The notes under the pieces: generated by a model
What the model saw: the letters and a program-made list of their open reading frames with translations, nothing else
Databases searched by the model: none
Told to the model about the DNA's origin: nothing
Shown here: in pieces, positions 46,568-59,344 of the stretch
How the letters are laid out: every line of letters begins with the position of its first letter
Position numbering within the stretch: the stretch's first letter is position 1
Program-made: the position numbers and the translations under genes
Assembly (NCBI GenBank): GCA_013339895.1
Contig: JABACO010000001.1
Location: 10,234,515-10,298,514, forward strand
DNA length: 64,000 nt
Source: Ephydatia muelleri
Lineage: Eukaryota > Porifera > Demospongiae > Spongillida > Spongillidae
Reading direction: 5' to 3'

Positions 46568-46619
<52 letters not shown>

Positions 46620-46653
46620 GCACGCACACACACACATGCACACACACACACAC

Positions 46654-46702
<49 letters not shown>

Positions 46703-48847
46703 ATCCCTGGATATGCCTGACAGATCATCGTGTATCACATAGAGCTCATTCCTCCGCCTCTCCCACCTTCCTGCAGAGTCAATTGTGCAATATTGACATG
46801 GTGTGTGTGTGTGTGGGTGTGTGGTGTGTATATAGGTGCCTGCACAGCGGACTACTGCAAGAATGGAGGAACCTGTGTGCCTGCAACCAATGCCACTGCC
46901 ATCCTGTGCAGGTTAAAAAGAAAATACTCACCACATCACATCACATTACATTGTATATTTTGTGACATCATGTGACCTCTGTGTGCCCATGGAGTATGTT
47001 TGACCTATATCTATGTAGATGTCCACCGAACACAGCAGGGGACCAGTGCGAGCTAGCCAATCAAGTACCAGCGTTTGACGGAGTGAAGACAGGTTAGAGT
47101 GCAACCTTAGGTTGGGACGGGGAATGTGTCTGTGTGTGTATGTATGTGTGTGTCTGTGTGCATGTGTCTGTGTGTATGTGTCTGTGTGTATGTGTCTGTA
47201 TGTGTCTGTGTCTGTGTGTATGTGTTTGTGTCTGTGTGTGTGTATGTGTGTGTGTACGTGTGTGTGTATGTCTGTGTGTGTGTCTGTGTGTGTGTGGCAT
47301 TAAGCCATGTGAGTGAGTGTGAATGTTTGTATCGTGTATATGTGTACAGAGTATGTATGTATGTTTGGCTATTAACATCTGTAGTTGTCTATGTGTATGT
47401 GTGTGTATGTGTTTGTGTGTGGTTGTGTATGTGTGCGTGTGTGTACATGTATGTGTGCGGGTGTGTGCGTCTGTGCATTTCCTCATCTCTAGGCACACAT
47501 GTGCCTCCATAGGTCTGATCATTGCGTCATCACTTGGGGCTGCCCTGATCGTTGGCATCATTGGATTTGTACTGTTTAGGTAAGTGTGTTGATGATGGGG
47601 ATGTATGCTTCTGACTAAGATTCACCCTCTTTTGGATTTGATTTGCGGCTTTCTCTGTTAACTAGCTAGTTTCCAGCATAAGTTGAGTCCCTCCCAAACC
47701 ACTCGTTGCATGGATAGCATGTGTAATGAATGTACTTGATGGGAGGAAGCCATGCCCCCATGATGGCTGACGCCTCAGGAGTGTCATTCAACTGTTATAA
47801 TACGAGTTCAACAGATGTAATTACCAACCTATTGTGTCTTCACTCCAGGGAGTAATGGAGTGATGTTGTATTATTCCTAGGTGTCCTATACATTCACCAC
47901 CATTGTACAATGAGTAGGGAAAGAATTGATATCATTTAACTCTTTGAACGCCAGGTGCGTTCATGTATGCATGCACACACAACTGTCATGAATATTGCAG
48001 TGCAAAAATGTGTTGATCAGTCACAGCTCTATGATGCATGCATATGCTTGCTGCACTTGTAACCTTATAAGTCCATGTACAAGTTTCCTCTCACACTGGC
48101 TAATGAACCACATTATTCAGATGACTTCACTTCACTTCACTAATGTACCACTTCAATACTCCAAGAACAAGAACGAGTAGCCCAGATCAGTTTAGTATAT
48201 CGTGCCTGTTCACTCCCCCTTTTTTCCAGTTCGTATTATGGGTTGTTGCAACAAAAGGTGCCAGCGGGTTATAATGGACACACAAAATGTCTTATCTTCA
48301 AACAGTTGTATGACTATGGGGTTACATGTCAGTATTGCACTTGCATGCATATTCAACGTGATTTTGACACCATAATATAACACACAACACTGCATGAATG
48401 ATGAGCATGTATATGCACTTGGCGTTCAAAGAGTTAAGGACACCAAAGTTTATTTTAGGCCATCGTACGCTCTGCTGGATCATGTGATCATGATTGTTTC
48501 CCATAGATGACCATTGCAACCATATCATCTATCAGAGCGTGTAGGCTGAATTCATACCAGTGACTCCTTATAGATATACATTGATTGCATACAGTATTAA
48601 ATAATCCTTTCTCTATACTTGTCCATACCATGTAGGGAAGCTATTGTGAACATGCATGCCTGATTCTCTATCAGTCGGCGACAAATACCGCAACCCCCCA
48701 CCGGTTCAAATCAAATGACCCTCGCTGCTATGTGTGTGTGTGTGTGCATGTGTTTGTGTGCAAGTGATTAAACCATATTGATGCACCAGCAATGCTTGTG
48801 CAGTATGCAGTTACATTTTCTAGCCACACGTGTCTATACCATCCACT

Positions 48848-48893
<46 letters not shown>

Positions 48894-49132
48894 TCCACCT
48901 GCATAACACACGCAGATATGCTCAGAGCCGTGTCGAGAAGAGGCAGAGGACTGAATCCAAAACCAGTGACATCATGTTAGGGAATGACAAAGACAGCCTG
49001 TTGCAGAGTGGCTCAGACACAAAGGTACAGCCCTCCATCCAACACCTCTCCTCCTTTACTGTCTCCCTCCCTTCCTACACATCCCAGGACAATACCTCCG
49101 CAGGCCGCTACAAAACTCTTGGGCAGCAGTGA
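42853..49132 (+). CDS. Gene B: EGF-repeat type I membrane receptor
   Basis: Nine exons: 42853-42907, 43834-44487, 44800-44872, 44949-45019, 46836-46911, 47018-47092, 47513-47579, 48916-49024, 49088-49132; about 407 residues. Exon 1 is a signal peptide ([18 protein letters not shown]). The large exon 2 encodes six EGF modules, several with the C-x-N-x4-Y-x-C-x-C hydroxylation pattern but no D-x-N-E calcium motif. Two more EGF-like units follow, each split by a phase-2 intron ([11 protein letters not shown] + [22 protein letters not shown] + [12 protein letters not shown]). Then the membrane helix ([13 protein letters not shown]) and a tail starting [11 protein letters not shown] and ending RYKTLGQQ. 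Exon 47018-47092 has GGGGG where four Gs keep the frame. The C-terminal architecture matches genes A and C. Ligand unknown. Confidence 0.88.
43028..43120. repeat. (TG)n microsatellite
   Basis: About 46 TG units with one interruption in gene B intron 1. Confidence 0.95.
44671..44752. repeat. CA-rich simple repeat
   Basis: ACACAC/ACATAC tract in a gene B intron just before exon 44800-44872. Confidence 0.88.
46570..46701. repeat. (CA)n microsatellite
   Basis: CA tract with a few GCACG interruptions in the gene B intron before exon 46836-46911. A second block of TG units lies at 46161-46193, and a CT-rich stretch at 45960-46045, in the same intron. Confidence 0.92.
47121..47475. repeat. TGTGTC/TGTGTA simple repeat
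   Basis: Irregular TG-based tract filling most of the gene B intron before the membrane exon. Confidence 0.85.
47940..48433. mobile_element. piggyBac-type MITE in gene B intron
   Basis: A 494-bp element bounded by TTAA on both sides (47936-47939 and 48434-48437), with inverted ends CTCTTTGAACGCCAGGTGC and, reverse-complemented, CTCTTTGAACGCCAAGTGC. No transposase. TTAA plus CTCTTT-type ends is characteristic of piggyBac non-autonomous elements, but the ends differ from the 32174-34603 element, so it was mobilised by another family. Confidence 0.9.
48850..48891. repeat. (CA)n microsatellite
   Basis: About 20 CA units just before the acceptor of gene B exon 48916-49024. Confidence 0.92.
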
Positions 49133-49448
49133 CCTGAATGTGTACAATGATGACATTTTTACTCATGTATTTATATGTGGTTTGTTGTATTGTTTTTATT
49201 GCTTATTATAACTTGCTGACACTGTACAAGCTGCATTTGGCTTGTGCATCCATATATGGCTTCAGCTACACAAAATCACTAATGTCTTCCTGTGTTGCCG
49301 ATTACCAGTTCCATGACCCATCATGTGACCAGCCCCAGCCAGGCCTACATGTGACTATGGATACATGGGTGCTAGGTTCACTAATTCTGGCAAGCAGCTG
49401 AAGTGCTAACAGTAACTACTAGTGTGTGTGCGAGTGAGAGAGAGAGAG

Positions 49449-49494
<46 letters not shown>

Positions 49495-50386
49495 TGTTTT
49501 CATGGGTGTCATCTACACAGTAAGTATGTGTGCATAAGTGTGTGCTTGAATGAACACATCTAGAGCAAGTTACACTTGAGCAGGTGTTCAAAATGTATGT
49601 ATATGTTGTTCTGTGTGTTTGTTGTGTGAGTGAGTATATGTAGCATATGTAGGCGTGAGTATGCATAGGTGTGCATGTGTGTGTGCTGTAATAGAACACA
49701 GCGCAAGGTCTGCAATGCAAATAGTTGTGCTCCTCTTGTCCTCTGCTCCTCTGCTTAAGTCGATCATTTCATGTCACTCAGCTTCTGGTTTACTGAGGTC
49801 CTATATAGTGCAAGTAACTAAAGATAGCTGTACTGTTATTATGTGATGAAATTAGTATAATGAGCCTCATCTAAGGCATATATGCCCTCGTTTACATTTT
49901 CCCATGCCTCAATGCAAGGTCTACAGGTTTAGGCTGCATTAGCAGATGGTTGGCCACTTCCAGACATAACAGATTGCATACGTAGGAGAACTTCCTTTGT
50001 GTTCTTCTTGGCAACCATATTTGCAAACAACATACTAGGCAACACGCTGATTTCTGCGTCACAGTACGTATGTGAAGTCTAATTAGGCATCGGACCGGAG
50101 GTGAAAAAGCAGGTTAGAATTTTAACACTTACTGCTGGGGCGGAAGGCGGAGACTGAAGATAAAGGAAGGACATTGTGGATTACCTTTCTATATACCCAA
50201 CAGCATTCTCACTGATCTGTAATTTACTCCTTCGATCCCTTTCATGGACGATTCGCAATGCCGTAGATAATATGTATTGCCCTTTGAGCATGCTCGCAAA
50301 TTAAACGGATTATGTATATTTAGCTTTCCGGTGTCATAAAACGGCGTAATGTGACATGATTCTACACTCTTCGTGAAGCTCGAAGT
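49133..50386. other. Between genes B and C
   Basis: Holds gene B 3' sequence, a GA then TG simple repeat (49435-49492), and gene C upstream sequence. No additional exon recognised. Confidence 0.45.
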
Positions 50387-53300
50387 ATGGCGAAGAAACT
50401 GTTGGTTTGTCTAGTCGTCGTGTCTTTACTCGCACCAGTGATTCAAGCGCGTAAGTTCAAGTAGTGGACGTGGAGTACTATAAAATATCCTGATGGCCAA
50501 ATTTGCCTCAGCTTTAAACTTTGAGAGGCACGCTACTGCGGTTTGAGCAAAGCGTGCACCCCTTGATCCTTTCTGTATCGATCACTACAGAAAAGTGGAA
50601 AGCGGTTTCTCAATACAATACGCGACCACGCATGTATCGAACCGAGAGCATGTACGTGCGAAAAAACAGTTAAATTCGTATTCATAGTGGACTGATTTAT
50701 ATTGCCCCGTACTGTACATCGTATGTGTGTGTCGTCAGCATGGCACAGGTAATAAAACACAGTGTAAGTAGGTGGGGGTTACTTGGGGGGAGGCAGACTT
50801 AAAACTCACTTAACGACTTACGAGTCGATTTCTAGTCAAAGAGCTGTAACAGTTTCTGGCTTAACATTGATGCATCTGTAAGTAATTCGCTGTAGCGTGC
50901 CATAACTCCGGCCATCTTCCTGCAGCACGCTGTACTAAAACTTGCAATGTGCATGAGTTAGCGTTTAGCATGCATGTCCAGTGAGCTAGCAAATCGGACT
51001 CCCTATTTGTATTGGGATAGTTATTTTTATGGCTAAAACGTATATTGTAATGCGCAAGGCGCCACTGGGCAAGGAGGGGCTTCACTTTGACAAACTGGTT
51101 AGAAACTTGTGTTGGATTTCAGTTCTGGTCCACAATAACAAAACGTCCATTATCTAGCACCAGGGATAATGGGACATTAGACATTAAAACAATACACTCA
51201 TATGCAGAACTAGATTGTGTTTGTCCGAATTACAGAACTTCTCCATAGAGACGGTGGTGTTGCATATGTGTGTTTGTGTGCGTAGAATGTGCGAGTGAGA
51301 GAGAGAGAGTGTGAGAGAGAGAGAGAGTGAGAGAGAGAGAGAAGGGGGGAGAGAGGGAGAGAGAGAGGGAGGGAGGGAGAGGGAGGGAGGGAGAGGGAGG
51401 GAGGGAGAGGGAGAGAGGATGTGTGGCACTGCACATTTTGTTAGGGTAGGAGTGCCATTTACTACAATTTTTCGATTGTTTATCATACAATACAGTTTAA
51501 TCCTGGACTAAGCCAGGTCGAAAAAGGATTGGGGAGGTGGTTTGGCTTGAGTCTAGATAGTAGTACCTAGGCAAACCACAGGGTTGGCACAGAGGGGCTT
51601 GGTTGAAATCCTTGCACATAGCAAGCTTACCCTGGTACCCAATTGGGAGTGTGTAGGATAAGATTTTGCTCAGGATCCATACAATTTTTTTGGCTGACAT
51701 CAATTAATTTACACATCTGTGGCGGGCAGAAAAAGGAAATGGCAAAGGCTACCATACATGTACCTGTCAATGCATAGCTGCATACCTCAAGTAACACTAG
51801 CAACACTCATGTGTCCACTCCCATCAATGCCATGCCCTTTAATGTGCAGAATATCCTTGCTGACTTAGTATAAAAAAAGCATGTCTGTTATTTGTCTGTA
51901 GCTGAACCAAATATAGCTTCACCAGGTCAACATCAATGTGATATGTATGTGTGTACATAATTGTCACCTACACACATACCACAAATGGGGGGGGAAGGGG
52001 GGGGGGGGAATGCATGTGCTACATTGATGAAAGGGCAGCTAATTAGTTGCCCATTGGTCAACTGGCCATTTTCAGAAGGCAGCAGTGCGTGCCATGTCGG
52101 ACAGGAGGCACTCATAATAAATGATTTGTCTAACAGTATCTCTCTTAGTGTGCCAGGTAAATACTATCCTAGGAAATGGAACCTTTGGCATTGTTAGCAG
52201 TACTTGCATTTGGTTACTGTACCTTAGAGCCAGCCAAAGAGTGTTTTAGGTCCATACATAATTATAATGTAACAAGGGTCACGAGATTTAATTTGAACCG
52301 ATGAAGATTCGGTATAAAGACCACACTGAACTACTTTAAATAAAAATACTCTAAGCAGATTTTGTTCTCTTTTTGTCATTTATTTCAGGGTGTGATTGCA
52401 GTTGGGTTTTTTTCCTTCACATGCTATTGCATTGTATTAATGTGCATTTATTTGTGGCACCTCTACTCACCTCTCCATACATCAGATGTTGCTGTACTAT
52501 TAAATAGACCTAGCTGTATGCAGATATGGCGTTGAGTGTCTTTATGTGTTCTGTTTTTCTTTTCCTTAGAAACATGTTTTTGTGATAATGGAGGCACATG
52601 CTTAAACAGTACGTGTATCTGTGCACCTGGATATACTGGTGGGAACTGTACTACCATCATTAATAATTGCAACCCTCAACCGTGTCAAAATGGAGGAACC
52701 TGCACAAACACAATCAACAACTACACTTGCACATGTCCTCCTGGATATACTGGTGGTAACTGTACTACCATCATTAATAATTGCAACCCTCAACCGTGTC
52801 AAAATGGAGGAACCTGCACAAACACAATCAACAACTACACTTGCACATGTCCTCCTGGATATACTGGTGGTAACTGTACTACCATCATTAATAATTGCAA
52901 CCCTCAACCGTGTCAAAATGGAGGAACCTGCACAAACACAATCAACAACTACACTTGCACATGTCCTCCTGGATATACTGGTGGTAACTGTACTACCATC
53001 ATTAATAATTGCAACCCTCAACCGTGTCTAAATGGAGGAACCTGCACAAACACAATCAACAACTACACTTGCACATGTCCTCCTGGATATACTGGTGGTA
53101 ACTGTACTACCATCATTAATAATTGCAACCCTCAACCGTGTCAAAATGGAGGAAACTGCACAAACAAAGTCAACAACTACACTTGTACATGTCCCATCGG
53201 TGTCACCGATCGCAACTGTAGTACTATTATTAATAACTGTCTCCCTCAGAAATGTCAAAATGGAGGAACGTGTATGAATGCGATCAACAACTACTCATGC

Positions 53301-55909
53301 ACCTGTGCCCCTGGTTTTACAGGTCGTAACTGTACCACAACAATCAATTATTGCAGCCCACAACCTTGTACAAATGGTGGGACCTGTGTTAACGGCATTG
53401 GCAGCTTCACGTGTCAATGTCTCCCAACATATGGAGGACTTGACTGCTCAACACGTACGTTGTGTGTGCATCAGTGTTTAACTTTACACATTAAAGCAAT
53501 AGCAATTCTCTGAACTCACACATTGATCTGGAATCAATGAGAGTTTAAAAAGTACTTGTATGGGTATGGCAAGCAGGCTAGAGAAGAAATGACTTCAGTG
53601 CTAGGCTCCAATGCCCTCAAGAACTTGCCCTGATTTGTTTACCTTATGACAATGAAGGCATGCAGTAGTTTATTGTTTGTTCTCATTTCAATTGATTATA
53701 TCAATTTTGAGTTTGCTATGGTTAAAATCTTTATTTGGTGGTTAAAACATTTCACATTAATCAATCTTTACAAGGAAAATGGTAAATTAATTGTTCCATG
53801 CACTTGTGTGTATCACAAATGACTGATGTATAAGAATGCACCTGTGTTTTAAATTTGCTAGCATCACAGTTTCTTGAACTGGTTACATTAAAACTGAGCA
53901 ACAACCAAGTATTTAGCACAGCATTCTTGTTGAGAGAGTGTATTTATTGTGAAGTAACATCACAAGTACAACTAATGCTTGTTATTTCACTTGCATATTC
54001 CTATCCCCATATATCGAACTTTATATCAACCAAGGAAATCAATTTGAACTTCATTGTAGCAGACAATTCAGGGGAATATATTTCATTATCTTGGTTTACT
54101 GTGTGTTATGATTTCCTTTCCCCACTTTGATTTAAGCCATAATGATCCTATTCATTTCAAAATGTGTGCATTGAATTTTAGTTCATCCCATATTGATTAT
54201 TTATGTGCTATTTGACTGTAGGTGTGTGCACCAGTACTTATTGCATGAATGGTGGGACATGCAGTGTCAGCCTGGGTACCAACATTCAGTGCAGGTACTG
54301 TGTGTAAGAAAGAGCATGCACAAAGTGATTATTGCTCTTAATGTTTGGACCCCAGATGTCCGGCAGACACCTCTGGGAATCAATGCCAGTTCTACAATGG
54401 TCCAGTTAATGATTTCCAAGTAGGAAGTAACGGTATGTCCACTACATATGATGCTGTTAAATTGATGTGATGATCCTTCAGGACAAACAATTGGAGCTGT
54501 AGTTGGATCCATTGTTGGTGCTCTGATTCTTGCAGTACTGGCACTTGCCGTATTTGGAATTTACAGGTGAGCATTGTGAATCTTATATCGCAACAATTTA
54601 CATTTGTTATCTATAGTACTTGAGCAATTCCTCCCCAAAAAATATATATGGGATTGTTTCAATGAAAAGGGACCTAATGCATGTTTTTTTCAAGATTTTA
54701 AAATTCTGGATATTCTAGAAGTCTGAAATGTCCTCAACATATAGCTTCTTATGCACTGAGAATCGGGGTATCTGTCACTGAGTTGTAAGGATCTGGATTT
54801 TTAATTAGCTGTACATTTCAACGCAAGCATTACATTTCTATTGTGCATACTGGAAGTTTTATAATGTATGTGTTAGGTCCCAAATGATCCCATATATTGG
54901 AGACAATAATTGGTGTGCCTTTGCCAATATAGACACAAAGAATAAAATGGCATGGCTATAAATTGTGAAGCGGGCCAATGGCAATTACTTTAGCTAATGA
55001 TGCCAATATGTCAAGAGGGATCAGAACCCAGTCATCTGAATGGATCGCAACTCTGCTTGTAACAATATTAGCTATACTTTCATAAGAAGGGTGGGAGTTC
55101 TATTGCAAGGATGATCTGGCAGTCAGTGTTAAAGAAAGTAAATGGTCCCCTGTGAAACATTAATTCTAATCCCAAAATCTATTCAAATCCTATGTTGCAT
55201 AGGCTTGTGTACATTTGCTTTTGCCTGCATGTATAACTACTATGTATGCAGCACAATCTCACAAATTCATTTGAAGTTGATAATAGTGGGGCAAAGGTAG
55301 AACCACAAAGGTAGAAAGAAAATAAACATTAGCTACTGTAGTACCTCAGAAAGCGCTTTAGCGTACAGATCAAAATGTTTGTATTTTGATCAGTGTGCCT
55401 GGATTGTACACATTATGTGGTTGCTAAACTGTTCAATTTGCATCTAGTATACTGCTGAAGGGATCAACACCACAAGCCTTGAATAAGGGTATTTTTTACA
55501 TTTTCAAAAATAACATTTTGATCATAGTATATATGCTGTACATCAATAACAGAAAGGCTATGATGCCGCTGCCATGTGCTAAGGCAATAATATGGGTGTG
55601 TGTTCTTTCAAACTGCTTATGTTACAGGTATGCAAAAAGGGCAAATCCAGTTGACCCATTTCTTGATAACCCCATATATGGCACATCAAGTATCAACTAT
55701 CTGCCACAAAAGGTAGGGATACAAGTCTCAGATCATAAGATTTTATCAGAGTCACTTGTTTTTTGGTCTCAATGTAGACAGAAGGCATTGAGATGGGCCA
55801 ACAAGGGAAGTATAGCAGTGTTATTGAAAATCATACACAGGACACTGCTCTGACTGCTACATTGTATACTAGTGTGGATGAGGGGGAATGCAGCCAAAAA
55901 GCTCTTTGA
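50387..55909 (+). CDS. Gene C: EGF-repeat type I membrane receptor with NPxY tail
   Basis: Seven exons, 50387-50450, 52570-53454, 54222-54294, 54356-54432, 54482-54566, 55628-55712 and 55778-55909, join without any frame problem to 466 residues. Exon 1 is a signal peptide (LVCLVVVSLLAPVIQA). Exon 2 encodes eight EGF modules, four of them almost identical. Next a split juxtamembrane EGF (STYCMNGGTC + CPADTSGNQCQF), a membrane helix (GALILAVLALAVFGIY, about residues 368-394) and a 72-residue tail with NPIY at about 409-412 (PTB-binding/endocytosis-type motif) and further tyrosines (KYSSV, LYTSV). EGFs carry the Asn-hydroxylation pattern CTNTINNYTCTC. Same strand and same C-terminal exon plan as A and B; only about 1.25 kb after gene B's stop. 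Function inferred as a cell-surface adhesion or signalling receptor. Confidence 0.93.
51293..51418. repeat. (GA)n/(GGGA)n simple repeat
   Basis: Purine-only tract in gene C intron 1. Confidence 0.92.
52653..53108 (+). repeat. Four 114-bp tandem EGF repeats in gene C exon 2
   Basis: Units begin accatcattaataattgc at 52653, 52767, 52881 and 52995. They are identical at nearly every base including third codon positions (one Gln to Leu change in unit 4: cgtgtcaaaa to cgtgtctaaa). A fifth unit from 53109 starts the same and then diverges. Each encodes one 38-residue EGF. This points to very recent tandem duplication or gene conversion and probable copy-number polymorphism. Confidence 0.97.
54649..54892. 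mobile_element. MITE family R, copy 4
   Basis: In the gene C intron after the membrane exon. Ends TGGGATTGTTTC and AAGGGACCTAATGCATG are mirrored by GTTAGGTCCC and TGATCCCA; TATA-type sequence on each side. Confidence 0.75.
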
Positions 55910-56209
55910 ACAGTTGTTCATCAAACATTTTACTGTTCAAATTTTTATATACTGATGTGTAAGAGCATCATTGTATATTTGGTGTGCCTTTAAATAGTGC
56001 ATGTATTGTCTGCAACGTATTTATTTTGATTCTGTCAGCACGACTAAACAGAGAAGTAAAAATGCAGCCTCCAATTGCAATTTGTGTAATAACATACATG
56101 TACATGTACTTGTCTTTTTAACTTTCGCAGTATGGATGATTCACAATACTTCATCACAGTGTAGCTGACTCCTGCCGTCTGCAATAGGGAGAAAATTGCA
56201 TGATGGATA

Positions 56210-56540
56210 TGTCGTGATCCAAAATCCTTTGCGTTTACATCGTTATAACTTACGAACAGGAAACGCTATCAACGTCCAATTTTCTACACTTCATACTACA
56301 CCTTTTCTCTACGGTAAAATACTTGCTTGTGGGGTCTTGCACCTGCTCCGTGCCAGTATTGCAATGTCCGATACCCAGTATGAACCCGTCATAACTTTCG
56401 GCAGGAGTAATCAAATCACTTCAAATTCGGTTTGTAGGCAGAGGGGTCCTATACCTATTGACTTGTTCTGTTCGTTAATTTTGACTCTTTCTGTTACGGA
56501 GGTAGAGGTGTGCAAAGTTAATGCACATTATTTGCTCGAT
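56210..56540. mobile_element. Half copy of palindrome family P (copy 3)
   Basis: One arm only: TATAACTTACGAACAGGAAA, CTACACCTTTTCTCTACGG, ACTTGTTCTGTTCGTTAAT and TTACGGAGGTAGAG follow the order of one arm of 61702-62514. The second arm is missing, so the adjacent ORF is repeat-derived. Confidence 0.75.
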
Positions 56541-56999
56541 TTGCGCAGGCAACCAGAGTTCTGTTCTCCCATTCTACATGAATATTAATCACTTCCTTGT
56601 TCCGCCCATTCCCCGCCTTAAACTAAGCTATAGCCATTCGCAACTCAGTTGTCTGTTTTTTTTTGTTGTTGTTGTTTTTTTTTGTCTGAGTCAAAAAAGA
56701 TGAGTTATCACTTCGTATGACGATTGTACGGATCAGCGCCTGATGCATGGTTGTTGCCGCTTACCACATCGTGGATGCATCATGATGCGAGTAATTTTCT
56801 CCCTACTCACTCGCATCACCCTTCGGTACCTAGTAGTGTATTATAAAGCTTTCCCACATTTGCTTGCTGAACTTCATTCCTGCCACGCCCACTCGGCTAC
56901 ACTGCAGGGATGGTATAACTTAGCTCACATAATCATGCACTACGCACTTGCATTGTAACCTACCACACACCTACCTACTGTACCTTTGCACACACAAAC

Positions 57000-57450
57000 A
57001 CGCCCACCCACACACACACGTAAACACACACACACACACACACACACGTAAGCACACACACACACACACGTAAGCACACACACACACGTAAGCACACACA
57101 TACACACATAGACTGAGCTTGTACCATTGCAGCATTTGGTTCTTATTTCTCTGATTGTTTTCACAAAGCATGTATATGTACATAAATGTACACATCTGTG
57201 CGTGCGTGCACACACACACACACACATGTACAGAGACTGGGGCTTGTACCGCTTGCAGTGACTTTGGGTCTTATTTCTCACATTGTTTTCACAAAGCGTA
57301 CATGTGCATGAATGTACACATACAGTACACTTACATTGTTATGGAAATGGAATCTTGTGCACAACACATACATACACTCATGTACAGTACACTTGTACGC
57401 ATGAAAAACATTAAGCAAGTCTACACACACACACACACACACACATGTAC
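57000..57450. repeat. Microsatellite-linked repeat units, minus orientation
   Basis: (CA)n tracts alternate with a conserved about 110-bp block (GCTTGTACC, TTCTTATTTCTC, TTTTCACAAAGC, GTACACAT). The end block 57340-57440 is the reverse complement of 60415-60525, so this is an inverted copy of the array at 59345-60540. Confidence 0.8.
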
Positions 57451-58309
57451 ATTGCGCGTAAGGGTCTATTCTGCTAAACTTTTTCTCTGCACATGCACAT
57501 GCATTCTATTCCATTTAACTGCTTTATGCATGTATTCAATTTCTGTACCCTGTCCCTTTACATCCTTTTCCATCAAGTGCAGCACAGTGTTGTATTTCAA
57601 ACTAGTTGTATGCAGGGAGTAAAATGATTGTATAGGGTATTGCAATGGCTGGACGTGAAGCACAAAGTGGATATGTATGATTACTTATTGTGAGACATTT
57701 AATTCCCCTGCATACAACCATAGATACAATTGTAGTGTGACATGCAACATTGAGCAGAAGGAAAGGCTGAAAGGCCTATATGGTGATGAATTGTATTGCA
57801 CCTAAGCTATCAGTGGAGATTGTGGTCCCATGGTAAGTTTACACAGAACTGACAGAAGGAGTTAGTAACAATATTCATTATCCAGCTCATAGACAAAAAT
57901 AAAACCCATCTATCTGAGCACTTGTTCAGAGTGCTGGATGAGTGTACTAAGGGAATTAGTATTGTAGCAAAGTAATTTGGTAGACAGTACTGTAACACTA
58001 CATCTACATCTAGTTGTTAGAAACAAGAGATGGAATTCACTGCAAGTGGACCAAAAGCAGAGCGGGTGAGGCAGAAAGAACGACAAGAATGTTAGTTTGG
58101 TTTTAAGAAATGCAAAAGCATTGTTTCACACCTTCTCTGCGAAAGGTGTTGTGAGTCTCCTGTTGCATGATGCATGTATGTATAGAGAACCAGTCATAAG
58201 GGAGCTCCACATGCAGAAGTTGTCAACCATATGAAACAATAGAGAGCAACACACTACGAGTACAAAGGCCCAGTCCCAAAAATTGAGAATTGAATCATTG
58301 GCCTCTTAA

Positions 58310-59043
58310 TCTCTTCCGTTCCGGGGTATACCCCGTAATTACGGGGTGTACAACATTGGACCTGAAATGAACAAACCATACGTCCAATTTTACTGTAGCT
58401 TACAGTGGATGTGAGGCTTAGCGTAATTCACTATTGTAGCATTTAAATCTATTGCATCAAAATACTGCATTGCCTTAACCACGTGTGTTTTTGTGTAGTC
58501 ATCACTTCAACGTTAACCAGACCCTGTCAAATCAAGTTAGAGCAAAGACTTATATTTTGGTTTGATACGCATACATTACACTATGGTGATAATACTATTG
58601 TTAATGGTTATACGCAGCAGTGAGGAAAAACTAACGCGTCCTATGTGATCAGCTACAAAATGGCAGCATCATCCAGTTCAGGTTACATGCCTGTGCCTCG
58701 CGAAATAGATGTAGGTAACATTGGAGATAAAATATCATCGAAGGGCAAAGTAACATAACGCGCATGGCAATGTGTGCATGACTTGCCTTCTGGGAAACGT
58801 TTATTAAAAGTACATGCAACGCGTATAAAATATAATCATGTCTTGTTGTGAGTCACACTAGTGTGAATTCATGTAACAAGCATCAGAACTAGTACTAATA
58901 AAATAGCAATGTGTCATGCATGTAATAAATGTTCACGTTCTTGCGGTTAAATACGAGCGCTAGCTAGTATAGTTTGACATCGGTGGTAGCCGTTGGACGA
59001 TGAATATACACTGTACAGGGTACCACGTACGGAACTAGCCCCA
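58310..59043. mobile_element. Inferred TTAA-type insertion (piggyBac-like)
   Basis: TTAA flanks both sides (58306-58309 and 59044-59047). The left end TCTCTTCCGTTCCGGGG runs into a CCCCGTAATTACGGGG hairpin; the right end holds the complement of GTTCCGTACG. The diverged paralogous sequence at 63330-63560 is continuous across this point at CTTAA, acting as an empty site. No coding sequence recognised. Ends match only weakly, so moderate confidence. Confidence 0.5.
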
Positions 59044-59344
59044 TTAAACATGGATACGAACAGTTCAATGGAATAGAATGCAAGTGCATGTGCAGAGAAC
59101 AGGTTCAGACCTTGGCATGCAATGTACATGAGTTTGTGTGTGTGCGTATAGTAGGTTTAATGTTTGCCATTGTGTGTGTATATGTGTGCAAGTGTTTGTC
59201 TAGGGGACAAACACGATCATATGGGACATTATCTGCGGCTACATGCACATGTACGTATGTGCAGTCAAAGGAGGATCTACAGAGAACCAGTCACGTGGGA
59301 ACTCCACATGCATGGAGAGTTGCAAAGGAATACAGTTTCATTTA

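Noticed and set aside
47513-47579. Alternative acceptor at 47493 for the gene B membrane exon
   Set aside because: Using it brings an in-frame TAG before the membrane helix; the acceptor at 47512 keeps the phase.
52602-53277. Antisense and off-frame ORFs of 76-139 residues over gene C exon 2
   Set aside because: Shadows of the repeated EGF exon; periodic because the DNA is periodic.
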